Shown here: positions 11,174 through 22,925 of the stretch, piece after piece
Numbering within the stretch: position 1 is the stretch's first letter
How the letters are laid out: each line of letters begins with the position of its first letter
Assembly: GCA_032716605.1 (NCBI GenBank)
Contig: CM064519.1
Span: 25,196,191-25,260,190 of the forward strand
Reading direction: 5' to 3'
DNA from: Paralithodes platypus
Taxonomy: Eukaryota > Arthropoda > Malacostraca > Decapoda > Lithodidae
DNA: 64,000 nucleotides
Position numbers and translations under genes: made by a program
The notes under the pieces: generated by a model
What the model was told of the DNA's origin: nothing
Database searches by the model: none
Seen by the model: the letters and a program-made list of their open reading frames with translations, nothing else

Positions 11174-12814
11174 AGGCAACCCTGCCTCACTTGTCAGGTT
11201 CTTTTATTTAAGATCAGACCGCAAGGTCCGCTCCCACGTCTTTCTTGGTCCGCCCCTTGGTGCAGCTCCCTCCATATTCATGGACTTGCATCTTTTCACC
11301 CAGCTTAGTTCATCCATCCTCTCCACATGTCCAAACCATCCAAGTCTGCTAGTACGCATCTCATCACTGATACTCTTGATACACATCCTTCCCCTTGCAT
11401 CCAAGTCTGCTAGTACGGTACGCATCTCATCACTGATACTCTTGATACATATCCTTCCCCTTAGCTCTTCACTTGATATTCTATCTTTCAGTTTGGCACC
11501 ACACATCCCTCTCGCCATTCTCATCTCATTGTGTTCCATTCTGTTGATATCCGGTTTGACAGGCCATGTTTCTGAAGCATATGTCATTGCGCTTGTAACG
11601 CATGAAGCGTATACCTTTCCTTTCAAGGGGAGAGGAAGTCTTCTCATGGTGAGTAGCGGCAACGGTTCTATAGACTTTCCCCAGCCGCATCTTATTCTGG
11701 CGATAGTGGCACCCTCAGCCCCACCACCAGCAAAGATGGTATCACCCAAGTAGCAAAACTTGTCCACCATCTCCAGTTCCTCATTGCCAAAGTTAACACT
11801 CTTGAGCCAGTTAAAAGTGATCACTTGAAGTACCATATAATTTACATTACAATATAAACAATGCTTAGTTTACAATCACACTTATTATGTCTGACAGATG
11901 ATATCAATTTTTACTTTGGCCCATGGACTATACATGTAGAATGTTTTAGTACATTTTCTTTCATTTTTATTTCCTGGGTAATTTGTATATGTATCCGCAT
12001 GTTTCTTGCCATGCAATCAAATTTTATGCGGGCCATATCAGGCAAGGGAAGTGGTAATAAACAGGAATGCATGGAAAATGGTTGTGAATAGATGAGTGAA
12101 CACGTGGTCATTTGAGGGAAGGGGTCTCGCACAAGTTGGACTAGATAATAGTCCATCAGGCGCCTGGCCCGGGGAGACGATTGCACCTGGAAGTGTGGTG
12201 GGCGGGCTTGTGGCTTCGGCTTTGCTGCATGTCTGCCTGCTGAGATCGGAACCTCTCCGGGTGGTCGGGGGCCGGGGGAGTGCTGGAGGGACCATGGTAA
12301 CCCTGGTCTCTGGATCTTCTCCTGGATGACCTAGATGTGTGTGAATTTGTATTTTGTTTTTGTGTGTTCATTGTTTTCTGTTGTGTTGTCCCTATTTGGG
12401 CTCTGTCTTGAGTCAGCCACCCCCAGAAAAAATAAAAAGGAAAAGTGGGGAATGGGTATGAGTAAATACATACATACATACATGTATTCACTGTGGCCGA
12501 CACTGGTGTGGTGCCAAACAGTGCCCAGGTAAGACTCTAGTAGAGTCCCCTGTGGCACACTATCCACTCCTGACCAACCTAGGCAGTGATATACCAAGAC
12601 AGAGTCAATAGCAATGTTTTATTGTATAATAATGGCTGTTGGTCCACAAGTCTATCGCCATCCCCCCTATAAGTCACCTTGTATGACACGCATGAAACAT
12701 ATTAATTTTTTCTTCCACCTAAAGATAAATGCCCCGTTACCCCCTGGGGGTAATCTCTCATGTAAAAATCGTTCTTGTGACACTGCCAAAGTTGACACCT
12801 TCGGGCATGTCATT
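11174..12814 (+). repeat. Tandem array unit 4 (truncated)
   Basis: This copy runs through the RT fragment and the (TACA)n block. Similarity stops near 12,814 ('gtcattaa'), just before the MND1-like exon and mariner parts. The break joins directly to a CR1-like RT pseudogene. Confidence 0.85.
11204..11836 (-). pseudogene. RTE-like RT fragment, array copy 4
   Basis: Full 210-residue frame as in copy 1, again with an in-frame duplicate of the RGR-CIKSISDEMR segment. Differences from copy 1 are mostly single substitutions. Confidence 0.8.
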
Positions 12815-12895
12815 AAGAGTGTAGACAGAAAAACCGATCTGGGTAACAATATCAAGTAACCTAAAACCGAGCCAACAATGTTCAGAAGTTGTTAA

Positions 12896-13213
12896 GGGGA
12901 GGTATTTAGTTTGTTCCCTAGACCTCCATCAACCTTAAAATTACACCCCCTCGAGTCCCTTTCAAGATAAATGTGTACATTTTTCGGTAGAAAAATGTCA
13001 CGGCCGAAGGCCGATTCCTCTTAAATTACAGGTTCGCTATCGCTCGCCAGGATAAAATAGACACCTGAATTGCACGAAAGGCCTTAATATGGGGTGAAAG
13101 CTCTTAAAATCGCTAAACTAATGGGACAAACGTTTTATAATATCAAAAGCAATGGGGCTAAACATGAGGGAGATAGGGGTCAAGAAAACAATCCCTCAAG
13201 TGGAGACCTCCCC
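12896..13213. mobile_element. 318-bp TTAA-flanked MITE inside the LINE ORF
   Basis: TTAA stands at 12892-12895 and 13214-13217. The insert begins GGGGAGGT and ends ACCTCCCC, a perfect 8-bp inverted repeat. Looser pairing continues inward (around GTTTGTTCCC and its counterpart near 13,190). Removing the insert with one TTAA leaves the surrounding LINE codons in frame, which fixes the boundaries. No coding capacity. Its termini differ from the 640-bp MITE at 5729, so it is another TTAA family. Confidence 0.8.
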
Positions 13214-13561
13214 TTAAGAAGACAAACAAAATAATTGGCTTTATAGGCAGGTCATTTGAGCATAAATCCAAAGAAGTTATCCTAACTCTTTACAATTCCT
13301 TAGTCCGCCCTCTTCTGGAATACTGCGTTCAATCCTGGTGCCCTTATTACCAAAAAGATATAGACAAGCTAGAACGAGTTCAATGTAGAGTTACCAAAAT
13401 TATACTTAGCCTAAAGAACAAACCATACGAGGAGCATCTTAGAGAATTAAATCTATTTCCTTTAACACAGTGCAGATTAAGAGGCGACTTAATTCAAGTG
13501 TTCAAAATCATCAAAGGTATCAACAATATGAACTGTAGTAAGTACTTCACTATCGACCAAT

Positions 13562-14600
13562 CCTATCAACTCCGGTGTTCCTCAGGGTTCTGTCCTATCC
13601 TATTCTCTTTCTAATTTTCATAAATGATCTTCTCAACTGTACATCTAGTCCCATCTATTCATATGCAGACGACTCAACTTTACACCACTCAATTAATTTT
13701 CCAAAATGCCCCAGCCAGCAGTCCCTCAAAAGTAAACTTAATGAAGCCATAAAATGCTTATCTTCTGATCTAGCTACTATTTCCAATTGGGGTAGAGAAA
13801 ACCTTGTTACATAATTTTAATGCTTCCAAAACTCAATTTATCCATCTTACTACCCGTCAGGAACCTCCAGAGGACTATCCCTTATTCTTCAACAATACAA
13901 AAATCAACCCTTCATCTTCCCTCAATGTTCTCGGTGTCTCTTTTTCTTCTGCTCTCACTGGGAAAGACCATATTACCAGTCTCGCTAAGGCAGCCTCCCA
14001 GAAGCTGGGTGTGCTCAACCGCCTCAAGGGGTTCTTTACCCCTGCGCAGCTACTTGCTCTGTACAGGGGCACAGTGCGTCCTTGTATTGAGTATTGTTCA
14101 CATGTGTGGGGAGGATCCTCTCACACCGCACTCCTAGATAAAGTAGAAAGGAAAGCCTTTCGTATCATTAACTCCCGTCCACTCACCAACTCTCTGCAAT
14201 CTCTCTCTCTTCGCCGCAATGTTGCATCTCTCTCACTATTCTATCGCTACTACAATAATCAGTGGTCCTCGGAGCTTTCCCAGTGTATACCACCTCCTCT
14301 ACATAGGGTACGTAGTACCCGCCTTGCAACACAATCCCACCCCTACTCTGTGCAACTCTCCAAACCAAGAGTGAAATGCTATTCTCAGACTTTCTTCTAT
14401 TCAACTGCTGAGCTCTGGAACTCTCTCCCAGAATCAGTCTTTCCCTCTTCCTATGACTTAAATTGCTTCAAACTCAGTGTGTCCATGCATTTTAGCTCGA
14501 ACGTCCCTTGATTTCGGCCCTGTCACTCTTTGAAATCTGGGGGAGGCACTCGCTGCAGGCAGTTATGCCTTTTGTCTCCCTCATTCACATAGAAAAAAAA
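13562..14600 (+). mobile_element. Second LINE, 5'-truncated, inserted in the first
   Basis: It starts in the RT catalytic region (SGVPQGSVLS, then YADDSTLHHS near 13,660). It continues through FNASKTQFIHLT, LALYRGTVRPCIEYCSHVWG, LLDKVERKAFRIIN and ELWNSLPESVFP to a stop at 14,509-14,511. A four-base insertion near 13,812 shifts the frame between the YADD part and the rest. The element ends in an A-run at 14,593-14,600. The first LINE's coding resumes directly afterwards. Truncation inside the RT and the A-rich end are standard for target-primed reverse transcription. Confidence 0.75.
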
Positions 14601-14807
14601 TCTAATTACACGCGGGGAAACGGTTGCAAAATTATTGGTAATTCTTTTAACACGCACGAATCTAAGAATTTCTTCTTCAATCGAGTTGTCAACTTGTGGA
14701 ATGGGCTTCCCCGAGACGTTATAGACTGCAGCACTGTTGATTCTTTTAAACTTCGCCTAGACAAATATCTTTCATCAAACCTGCGACTGACTGTGTTTGT
14801 AAATTAA

Positions 14808-15130
14808 TAACTTTATTTTATTCCCCCCTCAGATTCATCAAGGATTATTGCATAAATATACAGTATTACTAAGACGTTACTCTCTTTTCCCAGATATACG
14901 AAAGATCACTTATAACTGTGTTATGTTACTAACCCATCTGTCCCCTACTAACTTCCTAATCATGTCATGGACATTAGTTCTAGGGCAGTAGTTCCCTTTC
15001 CAATTTTCCCTTACCCACTCTAAACCACTATTTGGACACTTGATCCTCAGTGTTTTGGAGAACAAGCAGCATAGAGGGGTCACTAGACCTTTTGTTGCTT
15101 GATTTCCTTTGTACTCCTTTGTACCTCGCC
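14808..15130 (+). other. 3' untranslated tail of the CR1-like LINE
   Basis: Noncoding sequence after the stop of the first LINE. It ends in two tandem copies of a 10-base word (CCTTTGTACT, 15,106-15,125), resembling the short tandem-repeat ends of CR1/L2-type LINEs. No other feature is seen. Confidence 0.5.
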
Positions 15131-16560
15131 TCACCCCTCTGCCCCTACCCCTCTAGCAGGTCCCCCAACCACCTAAATCTTCCGTCCTCGATTCCATTAT
15201 CCTCTCACCTTTTCTTTCTCCCCCCCCCCCCCCCCTCCTACTCCCAACCCTAGGCCTACCCCCACAACCCCCCCTCCCCCTCCTCACAGCCACCTCGCAT
15301 GCCATCCTCGCCTCTTCCACATTCCTCCTCCTTTCATCCCTCACCCGTTCGCACAAGATTGGGCCACCTCTCGAAATCCCCCACTCGTTTTTCTCCAAAC
15401 TCTCCACCATATCTGAGCTCTCCACCTTCTTCTCTACTCTTTCATACCCTACAATTGCCTCACTCACTCCTTAGGGCTACAGCGCTCAGAATAGCGAGCA
15501 CAACAAACACAACTCGCCCAACCTCTACCATCACCACCCGCCAGATCAACTCACCAGTGAGGTCACATGGTACCTTTGCATCTACAAGCAGGCTTAAAAC
15601 AAGACTTGTCAAAGGTAGTACCATCACTCTCCCTCCAGCCACCACTAGCACTACAACTCCATGTGACGCCCCACCTAGCCTTCGCAACATGCATTCACCA
15701 ATTAAGGCTCCACTACCTGACTCCAGCTTCTACAATGACCCTGGCCTCCTCTTCCTCAAGAAGCTAAAGTGGGGCGAAGAAGCCGGACCCTTGTCCACCA
15801 TCAGGTTCCAGGACGAACTATAAATGCAGAAGGCCTCCTACCTTACAGTGTATGCCAACAAACACCAGACCAGCAGACGTCCACTCCCAAGCATGGTGGG
15901 AATACCTTGAAGGCCACATTAAACGCTTCTCCCGCCAAGGTGATGTCTGGATAGAGTGAGATAGAGAAGAAAAGCGTTAATGAAAGGAATGAAGGAGATG
16001 AGGCCCCACAAACAACAAAAACCAATGCCACCATGCCACCAAGATAAGAGACCACAAGAGCCTGCTCACCACGTTTCGCTCGGATCGCATGCATTACCAA
16101 GGCACTTCCCCCAACCCCAGGAAAGAACATATCTGTGAGGACGTCAACAGGCAATGATGCACAAACCAGAGATGGCCACGCAAGACATCGTGGGGAAAGA
16201 ATAGTGCATATATCTCAACACACCACATGCCTTTCGTGCCCCGAGACGCGGATTCCCAGAAGGGCTACCGCAGTCGAGCCAGACCCTCCTCCAAGCACAG
16301 CCGCCCCTCTAGCCGCGAAATACCCCACCGAGGAGAACGACGGAAATGGTAAGACTACCTCAGCCCACCTCATCATCAGTAGAGTTGGAAAGATATCAAT
16401 ACCACACAGGTCGGATTGATAACCAGAAGACTTGGGCCTGTTAATCGAGAAATTGCCTTTAGGGAGTAAGACTGGTGTAACTACTCGGCGCATTTCTCGA
16501 AAGTATCTTGGATTTACTTGTATCCGTGTTGGACCACACTGGTGACCATCCAACATCTTT
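15131..16560 (+). other. Unassigned decayed coding-like region
   Basis: A C-tract (about 15,219-15,234) is followed by stretches of open frame on the + strand (15,299-15,823, rich in S/T/P/R). A broken frame then contains AWWEYLEGHIKRFSRQGDVW near 15,890-15,950 and another ends YQYHTGRID at 16,420. The tryptophan-rich motif looks like part of a retroelement ORF1 or gag, but I cannot name the family. Frames are interrupted by stops. It may belong with the repeat block at 16,655-16,965. Confidence 0.35.
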
Positions 16561-16654
16561 ACATTTTTTATACAGGAATTACTTTAGCTAGAGTATGCAG
16601 TAGCCTACTGACCAAGCACTCTAGTTTTAGTAAACCTACAAAAACAGTAAGACT

Positions 16655-16965
16655 GATTGGAAGAGCGTAAGACGCTGGTGAAATGGTTTCCTTCTAAGTC
16701 AGGACTCGTAGTGGAGGGTGTAAGACACTGGTGAAACAACTCCCTACTTAAGTCCTACGGTACGAGTGTAAGACACTGGTGAAACGGCTCATACTCGTAT
16801 AAACCCAATATCCAACATCAAAGTTCTTCCAAAGACTCCTGTAGGAAGTCTAGGTCAAGGACTCGTACTGGAGGGCATAAGACACTGGTAAAACTACTCC
16901 CTACTTAAGTCCTATGATACGAGAGCATAAGACACTGGTGAAACAGCTCGTATTTGTATAAGACC
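16655..16965 (+). repeat. Internal direct repeats with a GTAAGACACTGGTGAAAC core
   Basis: Five copies of a core of the form GTAAGACACTGGTGAAAC occur near 16,666, 16,720, 16,770, 16,878 and 16,927. They form a higher-order duplication of about 157 bp: two cores per block, each pair separated by CTCCCTACTTAAGTCCTA and followed by AACATCAAAGTTCT. The block probably belongs to an unassigned retroelement leader. Confidence 0.7.
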
Positions 16966-18620
16966 CTAACATCAAAGTTCTGCAGAAGATCGTCAAGGAA
17001 TCTTCACTTCACTAACTCTGCCACCGTCACACGGCAGGATCACCATCACGGCCCAGAATGTCGTCGGGAGTACAACGCAGCCGCATCTTCAAAGACCGTC
17101 GGAACCCGCCCAACATTTCCCCCTTGAGGTGCCTAGTGGATCCTCGATCATGCTGTTACATAATTAACTATCCATGTCTGATGTAACATTGTACCTTTAA
17201 TCTTATGTTACTGGCGAATAAGAACAATCTATGTTTGTACTCTGTTATATTATCCTCTATTACCTTCGTAGGCTACTTGTGTTCGTGTTGGTCGCATTTT
17301 CCCCAGTCGAGTAAGAACATACCTAATTAGTCAATACAACCCCAGTAAAAATCTGGTATAACAGATAATTATAATGTAGGTAAATTCCAGTAGGAAGATA
17401 TTTGGCAGTATTTGGCAATTTAACCTGGCCAGTGTGAATCGCAGTGTTGCCAATTTAACTACCTTACTGCTAGATCTAGAGGTATTCAGTTCAATCTAGC
17501 AGCCATTATAATACAACACAGTTAGCATAATTTCTAGTGATATTCAAGAAAATTCAGACATTTCAGAACCATATTTAATTGTAAAACTTGCCAAGCAAAC
17601 AAACCAAAACTATTGTAGAGACTGTGGCATTATTCTAGTGACTTTTTGCATTTATAATAAGCTATTATATATGGCTATGTCAAGTTGGCTAATAACTATG
17701 AAGCATTAATGCTGGACGATGGGAATGTTCCATGAGGGAGGAGAGAACCGTAGGATAAGTCACACAGGAAATTGTCACAACTTTGAAGGTCCAGATTATT
17801 GTTATTAACCCTTTCACACACATATGACGCAAAGGTTGCCAGATTAGCAATAAGAAATAGAGTTCTCTCACTCTTATAATTACCTCTCCAAAATTAGTTT
17901 TCTACCCACAGCTAACTCAAAGACAACTGCAGAGGTTGAAGTAACTAAACTAAAGGTTTCTAAATACCCCTGATGGTAACAAAGGCTTTAAAGTATCCCC
18001 AATAGGCTCAACATCGCGTCATATGTCGGAGAGGGTTAAAATAAGCATTTGGCAAAGTAAGGAACTGTTAAAAACCTTAGCCAATACTCTGCTATTCACC
18101 AAACATAAATTTGAAATATCATTATTATTTGATAGGATGGGTAATACCCATTGGGTATGTATAGGTAGGTTGGTTAAATAATTGATGGAGTTCGTAGGGA
18201 CTCAATTTTTTGAGAGAGAGTTAAAGCAAAAAAAATGCATGGATCTGAATGATGAGGCCAAGGATTATTTAGCAAAACTTGGGGATTCGGGGAAGCCGAG
18301 ACTGAAGACTGAAAACGTTGTGTGGGATACAGATTACGATTTTAAACTCATTTCTGAATAGACAGTTTTTCAATGCTGCAGCCAAACTATTCCACCAATT
18401 TCTATTCTTTTTGTACCAAAACGTTTGGAATTGCGAGCCTCACCCAACTACACAAAAATGGCTTTGATCATCCGTATACTTTTCAAGCTACGGATTTTAA
18501 GTGAATTCAATGTTTTTTCAAGATTGCAGAAAATAACCTACGTGTAGGGCAAACCCTTTTCTACTACATTTGTGGAGCATTATTAGTGGAGTCTACTGTA
18601 TATACCAAAGCACAATAATT
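16966..18620. other. No gene recognised
   Basis: Mostly AT-rich sequence with only short random frames. Nothing matches a coding, RNA or mobile-element signature that I can defend. It is probably intergenic or intronic host DNA, or very old repeats. Confidence 0.5.
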
Positions 18621-18639
18621 TCCTATGAGTGAGAGAGAC

Positions 18640-18806
18640 GGTATTTACGTCTGTAAATTGTCAGGAAACCGGCTGCCACAGACATGTCTGGCCGCCATTT
18701 TGGATCTTTAGCATATCGTTGTGTCAAAGTTTGGTACCAATCCGACAAGCAGTTCTGGAGTTATTGCGTAAAAACCGTTGTACAAGAATAATTTGGAATA
18801 ATAATA
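18640..18806 (+). mobile_element. 3' end of an unidentified retroelement with (AAT)n tail
   Basis: A noncoding stretch with 'ggtaccaatccgacaagcag' ends in an AATAATAATAAT run. The structure suggests a LINE or SINE 3' tail on the + strand. The next LINE's tail begins directly at this run, so it may have served as its target. Confidence 0.35.
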
Positions 18807-18816
18807 ATCTATCTAT

Positions 18817-19497
18817 CTATCTATTGCCTGACGCCGTAATCCCCGAAGGGGTGGCCACGAACGAACCGTCCCCAGTCAGTCGACACCCCTCCTCCCAACC
18901 AGCACCGCCTTCATCCATATACTTCCTCACTCCATCCTTCCACCTCTCCTTCGGTCTACCTCTCCCTCTCTGTCCTTCCACCTCGCTCTCGTACACCCTC
19001 TTAGTCATTCTCTCACTTTCCATACGTTCCATATGGCCGAACCATCTCAAGTTGTTCCTTTTCACACTTTCCAGCACATCTACCTCCACACCACACCTCC
19101 TTCTTACTTCCTCATTCGTCTGCCTATCCCTACATGTAGCTCCGCACGCACTTCTTAAGTAACTCATTTCCACCGCTCTCACTCTTGGTCTGAGTCTCTC
19201 AACCAACGTCCATGCTTCGCTTCCGTAAGTCAGTGTCGGGATTACCACACTGTCATGCAAGGACTTCTTCACTTCCATACTGACCACCCTATTTATTGTT
19301 ACTGCTTTCAGCGTTCCTACAACCGTCTTTCCCTGTTGTACCCTCTCCCGCACTTCTTCATCCATAGTCCCATCTTTACTCAACACACTGCCCAGATACT
19401 TAAAAAAGTTGACGATCTCCATAGCCTGACCATTCAACTTCACTTCACACTGTGACTTCACCCCTTTCGAAGACCATAACCTTGCTCTTCCCCGCAT
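18817..19497 (-). pseudogene. RTE-like RT C-terminal domain
   Basis: This frame contains NFFKYLGSVLSKDGTMDEEV, YGSEAWTLVERL and LRWFGHMERMESERMTKRVY, and ends PSGITASGNR at TAG 18,817-18,819. It is the continuation of the RT at 19,445-20,905, but a one-base frame difference near 19,450-19,490 separates them. The order FKYLG...WFGHxERM matches the fragments in the 0.8-12-kb array, though the two LINEs are clearly different subfamilies. Confidence 0.8.
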
Positions 19498-20905
19498 TTA
19501 CCTTCAAATTCCGTTTTTCGCACACTGTTCCAAACTCATTCACCAGACCCTGCAACTCCCATTCATTGTCGCTCATCAGAACTGTATCATCCGCAAACAG
19601 CAGTATAGGCAGCTTCCACTCATTTCCCTCCCTTTTCCGCAATACACCAACATCCACTGCTCTTCCTAGTATTTCTTTCATGACTCCATCCATATATACA
19701 GTAAACAACCGCGGGGACATCACACACCCCTGTTTCAACCCAACATTCAGGTCAAAGAACTCGCTCTGCTCATTCTCCACACGTACTGCCGCCTTTGCAC
19801 CCTCATACATGCTCTTCACTGCTTTCAGCAACTTGCCATCTACTCTGTATATTCTAAGTACTTTCCACATACCTTCTCTATCCACTCTGTCATAGGCCTT
19901 CTCCAAGTCCATAAAGGCAACATACAGCTTTTGTTGCTTCTCCAGATATTTCTCCACAACACAAGTAAGGGTAAAAATCTGATCTACACATCCTCTTCCC
20001 TTCCTAAAACCTCCCTGCTCGTCGCCTACCCATTTCTCCATTCTCACTCTCACTCTCTCAATCACTACCCTACTGTACACCTTCCCTACTATGCTTAGAA
20101 GACATATTCCTCGGTGGTTACCACACACTCCTCTTTCCCCTTTGCCCTTATATAGGGGAACTATTATGCCAGTCTTCCAGTCATCGGGTGCACTCCCCTT
20201 CTCCCATGCTAGTTTGCACATTTTCCATACCCATTCGATCACTATCTCACCACCATACCTCAACATTTCTCCACACACTCCATCTGTTCCTGGTGTTTTC
20301 CCCAACTTGACTCTTTTCATGGCTTCCCACACTTCTGACCTCCTGATCCCCACCTCCTCCTTCACTACTTCTCTTCTTCTCCCTCCCATACCATATCCAA
20401 CTCTGTTTGCTGGCTCTTCATTCCTTACATTTAGCAACTCGTTGAAGTACCACCTCCATCTTTCGACTCTCTTTTGCTTCTCGACTAGCATTCTCCCATT
20501 CTTATCTTTCACACCCTTACTGTTTCCCTTACTACCTTCCCTAACTTTCTTGACTTCTTTCCAGAAAAGTTTCTTACACTCCCTCCATTTTACACTCAGA
20601 TTCCTTCCAAATTCCTCATCTACTCTTCTTTTTCTTTCCTTCACTACTCTCTTCACCACTCTCTTTCTGTTCACATACCTCGCTCGTTTCTGCCTCTCCA
20701 AATCTTCATTCCCTCTACTACCCAACCACTCTCTATATGCTTTCTTCTTGTCTTCCACAGCTATTTTTACCTCTTCTGTCCACCATGCTGTACCTTTCAC
20801 TCCCCTCCCTCTTCTCCTCACTCTACACACCTCCTCACATGCTGCACAGATCTCTTCCGCACCTTGCTCATCTCCTCCACTTCCTCCATATCTTCCAGGT
20901 CGAAC
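19445..20905 (-). pseudogene. RTE-like reverse transcriptase core
   Basis: About 480 codons are open on the - strand. RT blocks visible in order: LGKTPGTDGVCGEMLRYGG, DDWKTGIIVPLYKGKG, NHRGICLLSIVGKVYSRVV, GGFRKGRGCVDQIFTL, FMDLEKAYDRVDREGMW, GLKQGCVMSPRLF and the catalytic FADDTVLMSDN. The N-terminal linker is lysine/arginine rich (VNRKRVVKRVVKERKRR). All catalytic aspartates (D of FMDLEKAYD and DD of FADD) are present, so this part is well kept. It ends by frameshift into the C-terminal domain. Upstream it is separated from the endonuclease by the inserted LINE. Confidence 0.85.
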
Positions 20906-21765
20906 CCACCTAGTCGTCTTTCTAAAGTATCTAGGACACTATATTTCAAGTGATCGCTCAGATGATGAGGATGTGGGTCGTCAGCGAAGGCAACTTTACA
21001 TGCAGGGAAATTCAATATTAAGAAAATTTCATATGTGCACATGGGATACAAAAATAACATTGTTCAACTCCTACTGCTCACCAATGTATACAGCACAACT
21101 ATGGTGGAACTATAAGAAAATGACAGTGAATAGACTAAGTATCTCATATCACAATATATAAAAAAAATTCTGGGGCTCTCAAAATATGAGAGTACAAGTA
21201 CGCTATGTGCCTATATGAACTTACACTGTTACCAATCACTCATTAGAAAGCTAACATATAAATTCATTCAGCGCCTTAACACTTCTGAGAACAGTATCAT
21301 TAAAATGCTACAAACTCCAAGCATAGTGTACACCTCTAGGATCCAGGCACACTGGAGGAAGTTGCTCTATATTTAACCTTAAGTAATGATTTCAGGTCTG
21401 CTACTCTACAGAATTAGCATACCGGTCTGAACCTAATAGTGCAGTACAGTACCGATATTCCTATACTGTACTGTAGCAACATACTGTACCGGAAGCTAAA
21501 TGATGTGAGGCATGGTACTGTACACAATTAGGACAGTGGTTTTGGTAACACAGTAGTTTGATGACCACTGTTTTTGGTTGAGGCAGTGCTGTGAACTACA
21601 TGATAGCAAGCTGGGTATTATTTAATTTCTTTTTATTTTATGTAGCCTATGTACAGTAGCTTATATATAGTTATGTTACTGTAAGGTATATATGGACCCC
21701 AGTATGGTCCCCTCTGTACTGTGTGAGTCTGAAATAAAGTATTATTATTATTATTATTATTACTG
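20906..21765 (+). mobile_element. 5'-truncated LINE inserted in the RTE-like LINE
   Basis: The + strand frame reads VFLKYLGHYISSDRSDDEDV, LYMQGNSILRKFHMCTWD and AQLWWNYKK. After a shift it reads TYKFIQRLNTSENSIIKML and IQAHWRKLLYI, then stop (about 21,376). This is the C-terminal end of a KYLGHxI-type LINE RT known from many invertebrates. A 3' untranslated part follows, with AATAAA at 21,733 and a (TAT)n tail to about 21,762. The RTE-like endonuclease resumes immediately after. Only the tail end of the element was inserted. Confidence 0.7.
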
Positions 21766-22668
21766 CTCTCCTGTACTCTTCCCTGATTTCCTCCTCCTGT
21801 AGCCTCTCCACCCTCCTCACCATTCCACCTTCCTCTCGCCTACCTCCAGCTCTCCTCACCCACTTCTTTTGTATCCTAATTTTAGCTACTACTACATAAT
21901 GATCAGACAAGACACCCTCCAATACCCCTATACACCCTAGCATCCAGCACAGATTTCTTCATTCGTTCATCCACACATATATAATCAATCAGTGACTTTC
22001 GTTCCACCACTGTCTTCTCCTTATCCTTCATCGTCCACACCACTTTCCATGTGTAGCCTACCTGTGTATCATTCTGTGTCGGAAGAAGGTGTTGGCTATC
22101 CATAACCTCCTCCCCACACATACGTCCACAAGTGCACTACCATTCCCTTTCACCTCTGACGGTACCCCCCACCCTCCCACCACTCCATCAACTTTCCTCT
22201 CACCCACCTTACCATTCATATCCCCAATCAGAAATATTCTTTTGTTCTTGTCAAACTTTTCCAGGCACACCTCCACATTCACCCAGAACTCCTCTTTCTC
22301 TCTTACAAGTTTATCCTCTGTCGGAGCATACACACACACAATCATCCACGTTTGTATTCCTACTTCATTCTCACCCATACAACCATTGAACCCACAGACC
22401 CATATTCTCTTACACACAGCTCCTTCCATTTGTTACTTACAAACAAACACGCACCTTCTCTCGCTGCTCCCTCACTCACTCCATCACACACACCCATTCC
22501 ACACTCCCACTCTATCACATCTGTACCCTTCCATTTGGTCTCCATCATTCCACATACATCCAGCCTGGCATTCACTAACACTTCCATGACCTCTCTCTCT
22601 TTGGTGCCATCATTCATGCCACTCACGTTTCATGTACCTATTCTCAGAATGTCCGCAAGCTTGTCCAT
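21763..22668 (-). pseudogene. RTE-like apurinic-type endonuclease domain
   Basis: Starting at ATG 22,668 (MDKLADILRIGT), an in-frame TGA stands where such enzymes normally have W. The next segments are NVSGMNDGTKEREVMEVL, CGMMETKWKG, VCVYAPTED, IFLIGDMNGKVGERKVDG, SLIDYICVDERM and LSDHYVVVAKIRI, spread over at least three frames. The E of METKW, D and N of GDMN, and the SDH motif are the catalytic landmarks of the exonuclease-endonuclease-phosphatase fold. Several frameshifts mean no intact protein is made. Confidence 0.8.
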
Positions 22669-22805
22669 AGTCGGTCGGGGTTCGTTAACACAGGGTCCAT
22701 CCGCATCCCAGGCTGATTGTTCGTTTGTCGTTGCTACGCATCTTGCATGGGTGGGGGTCGCAAGCCCGCCGACCCAACCTCTTTAGCCGCCTCTTACGAC
22801 ACGCA

Positions 22806-22826
22806 GAATAATAATAATGACACTAA

Positions 22827-22857
<31 letters not shown>

Positions 22858-22925
22858 AATAATTTTAACGATTACAATAGAGGTTCCCTGCCAGGGCTTG
22901 AACCCCAAATAATAATAATAATTTA
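22806..22925. repeat. AT-rich (AAT)n microsatellites
   Basis: Two (AAT)n runs (22,806-22,864 and 22,907-22,923) flank a short block containing CAGGGCTTGAACCCC. They may be tails or targets of retroelements. Confidence 0.6.

Larger units (their letters stand above)
12815..14807 (+). pseudogene. CR1/jockey-like RT pseudogene interrupted by two insertions
   Basis: Three separated blocks read as one LINE RT C-terminal half. 12815-12895 carries an SVDRKTDLG block. 13218-13560 carries NKIIGFIGRSFEHKSKEVI and SLVRPLLEYCVQSWCPYY. 14601-14807 carries YTRGNGCKIIGNSF, VVNLWNGLPRDVID and a stop. The first gap is a 318-bp MITE at TTAA; the second is another LINE (13,562-14,600). Frameshifts and stops are also present in the first block. 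The RT catalytic core is missing, so the copy is 5'-truncated and dead. Assignment to the CR1/jockey group rests on the LVRPxLEYxxQxWxPYY and RVVNxWNxLP motifs. Confidence 0.75.
18807..22805 (-). mobile_element. RTE-like LINE, nearly full length, carrying a nested LINE
   Basis: On the - strand the order is a GC-rich leader (22,805-22,669), an endonuclease (22,668-21,763), the RT (20,905-19,445), a C-terminal domain (to 18,817) and an (ATAG)n tail (18,807-18,825). A single ORF with endonuclease then RT and a short simple-repeat tail is the RTE plan. The stretch 20,905-21,762 is a foreign insertion. Stops and frameshifts make it inactive. Confidence 0.75.

Noticed and set aside
15299..15823. 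174-codon frame as a host gene
   Set aside because: Low-complexity, no domain recognised, and surrounded by decayed retroelement sequence; kept only as an unassigned region.
20091..21161. 356-codon + strand open frame
   Set aside because: Most of it is antisense to the RTE-like RT (low-complexity S/T/P/L), and its end is the inserted LINE. It is not one gene.
22089..22589. 166-codon + strand frame rich in H, S, T and P
   Set aside because: Antisense shadow of the endonuclease domain, which has recognisable motifs on the other strand.
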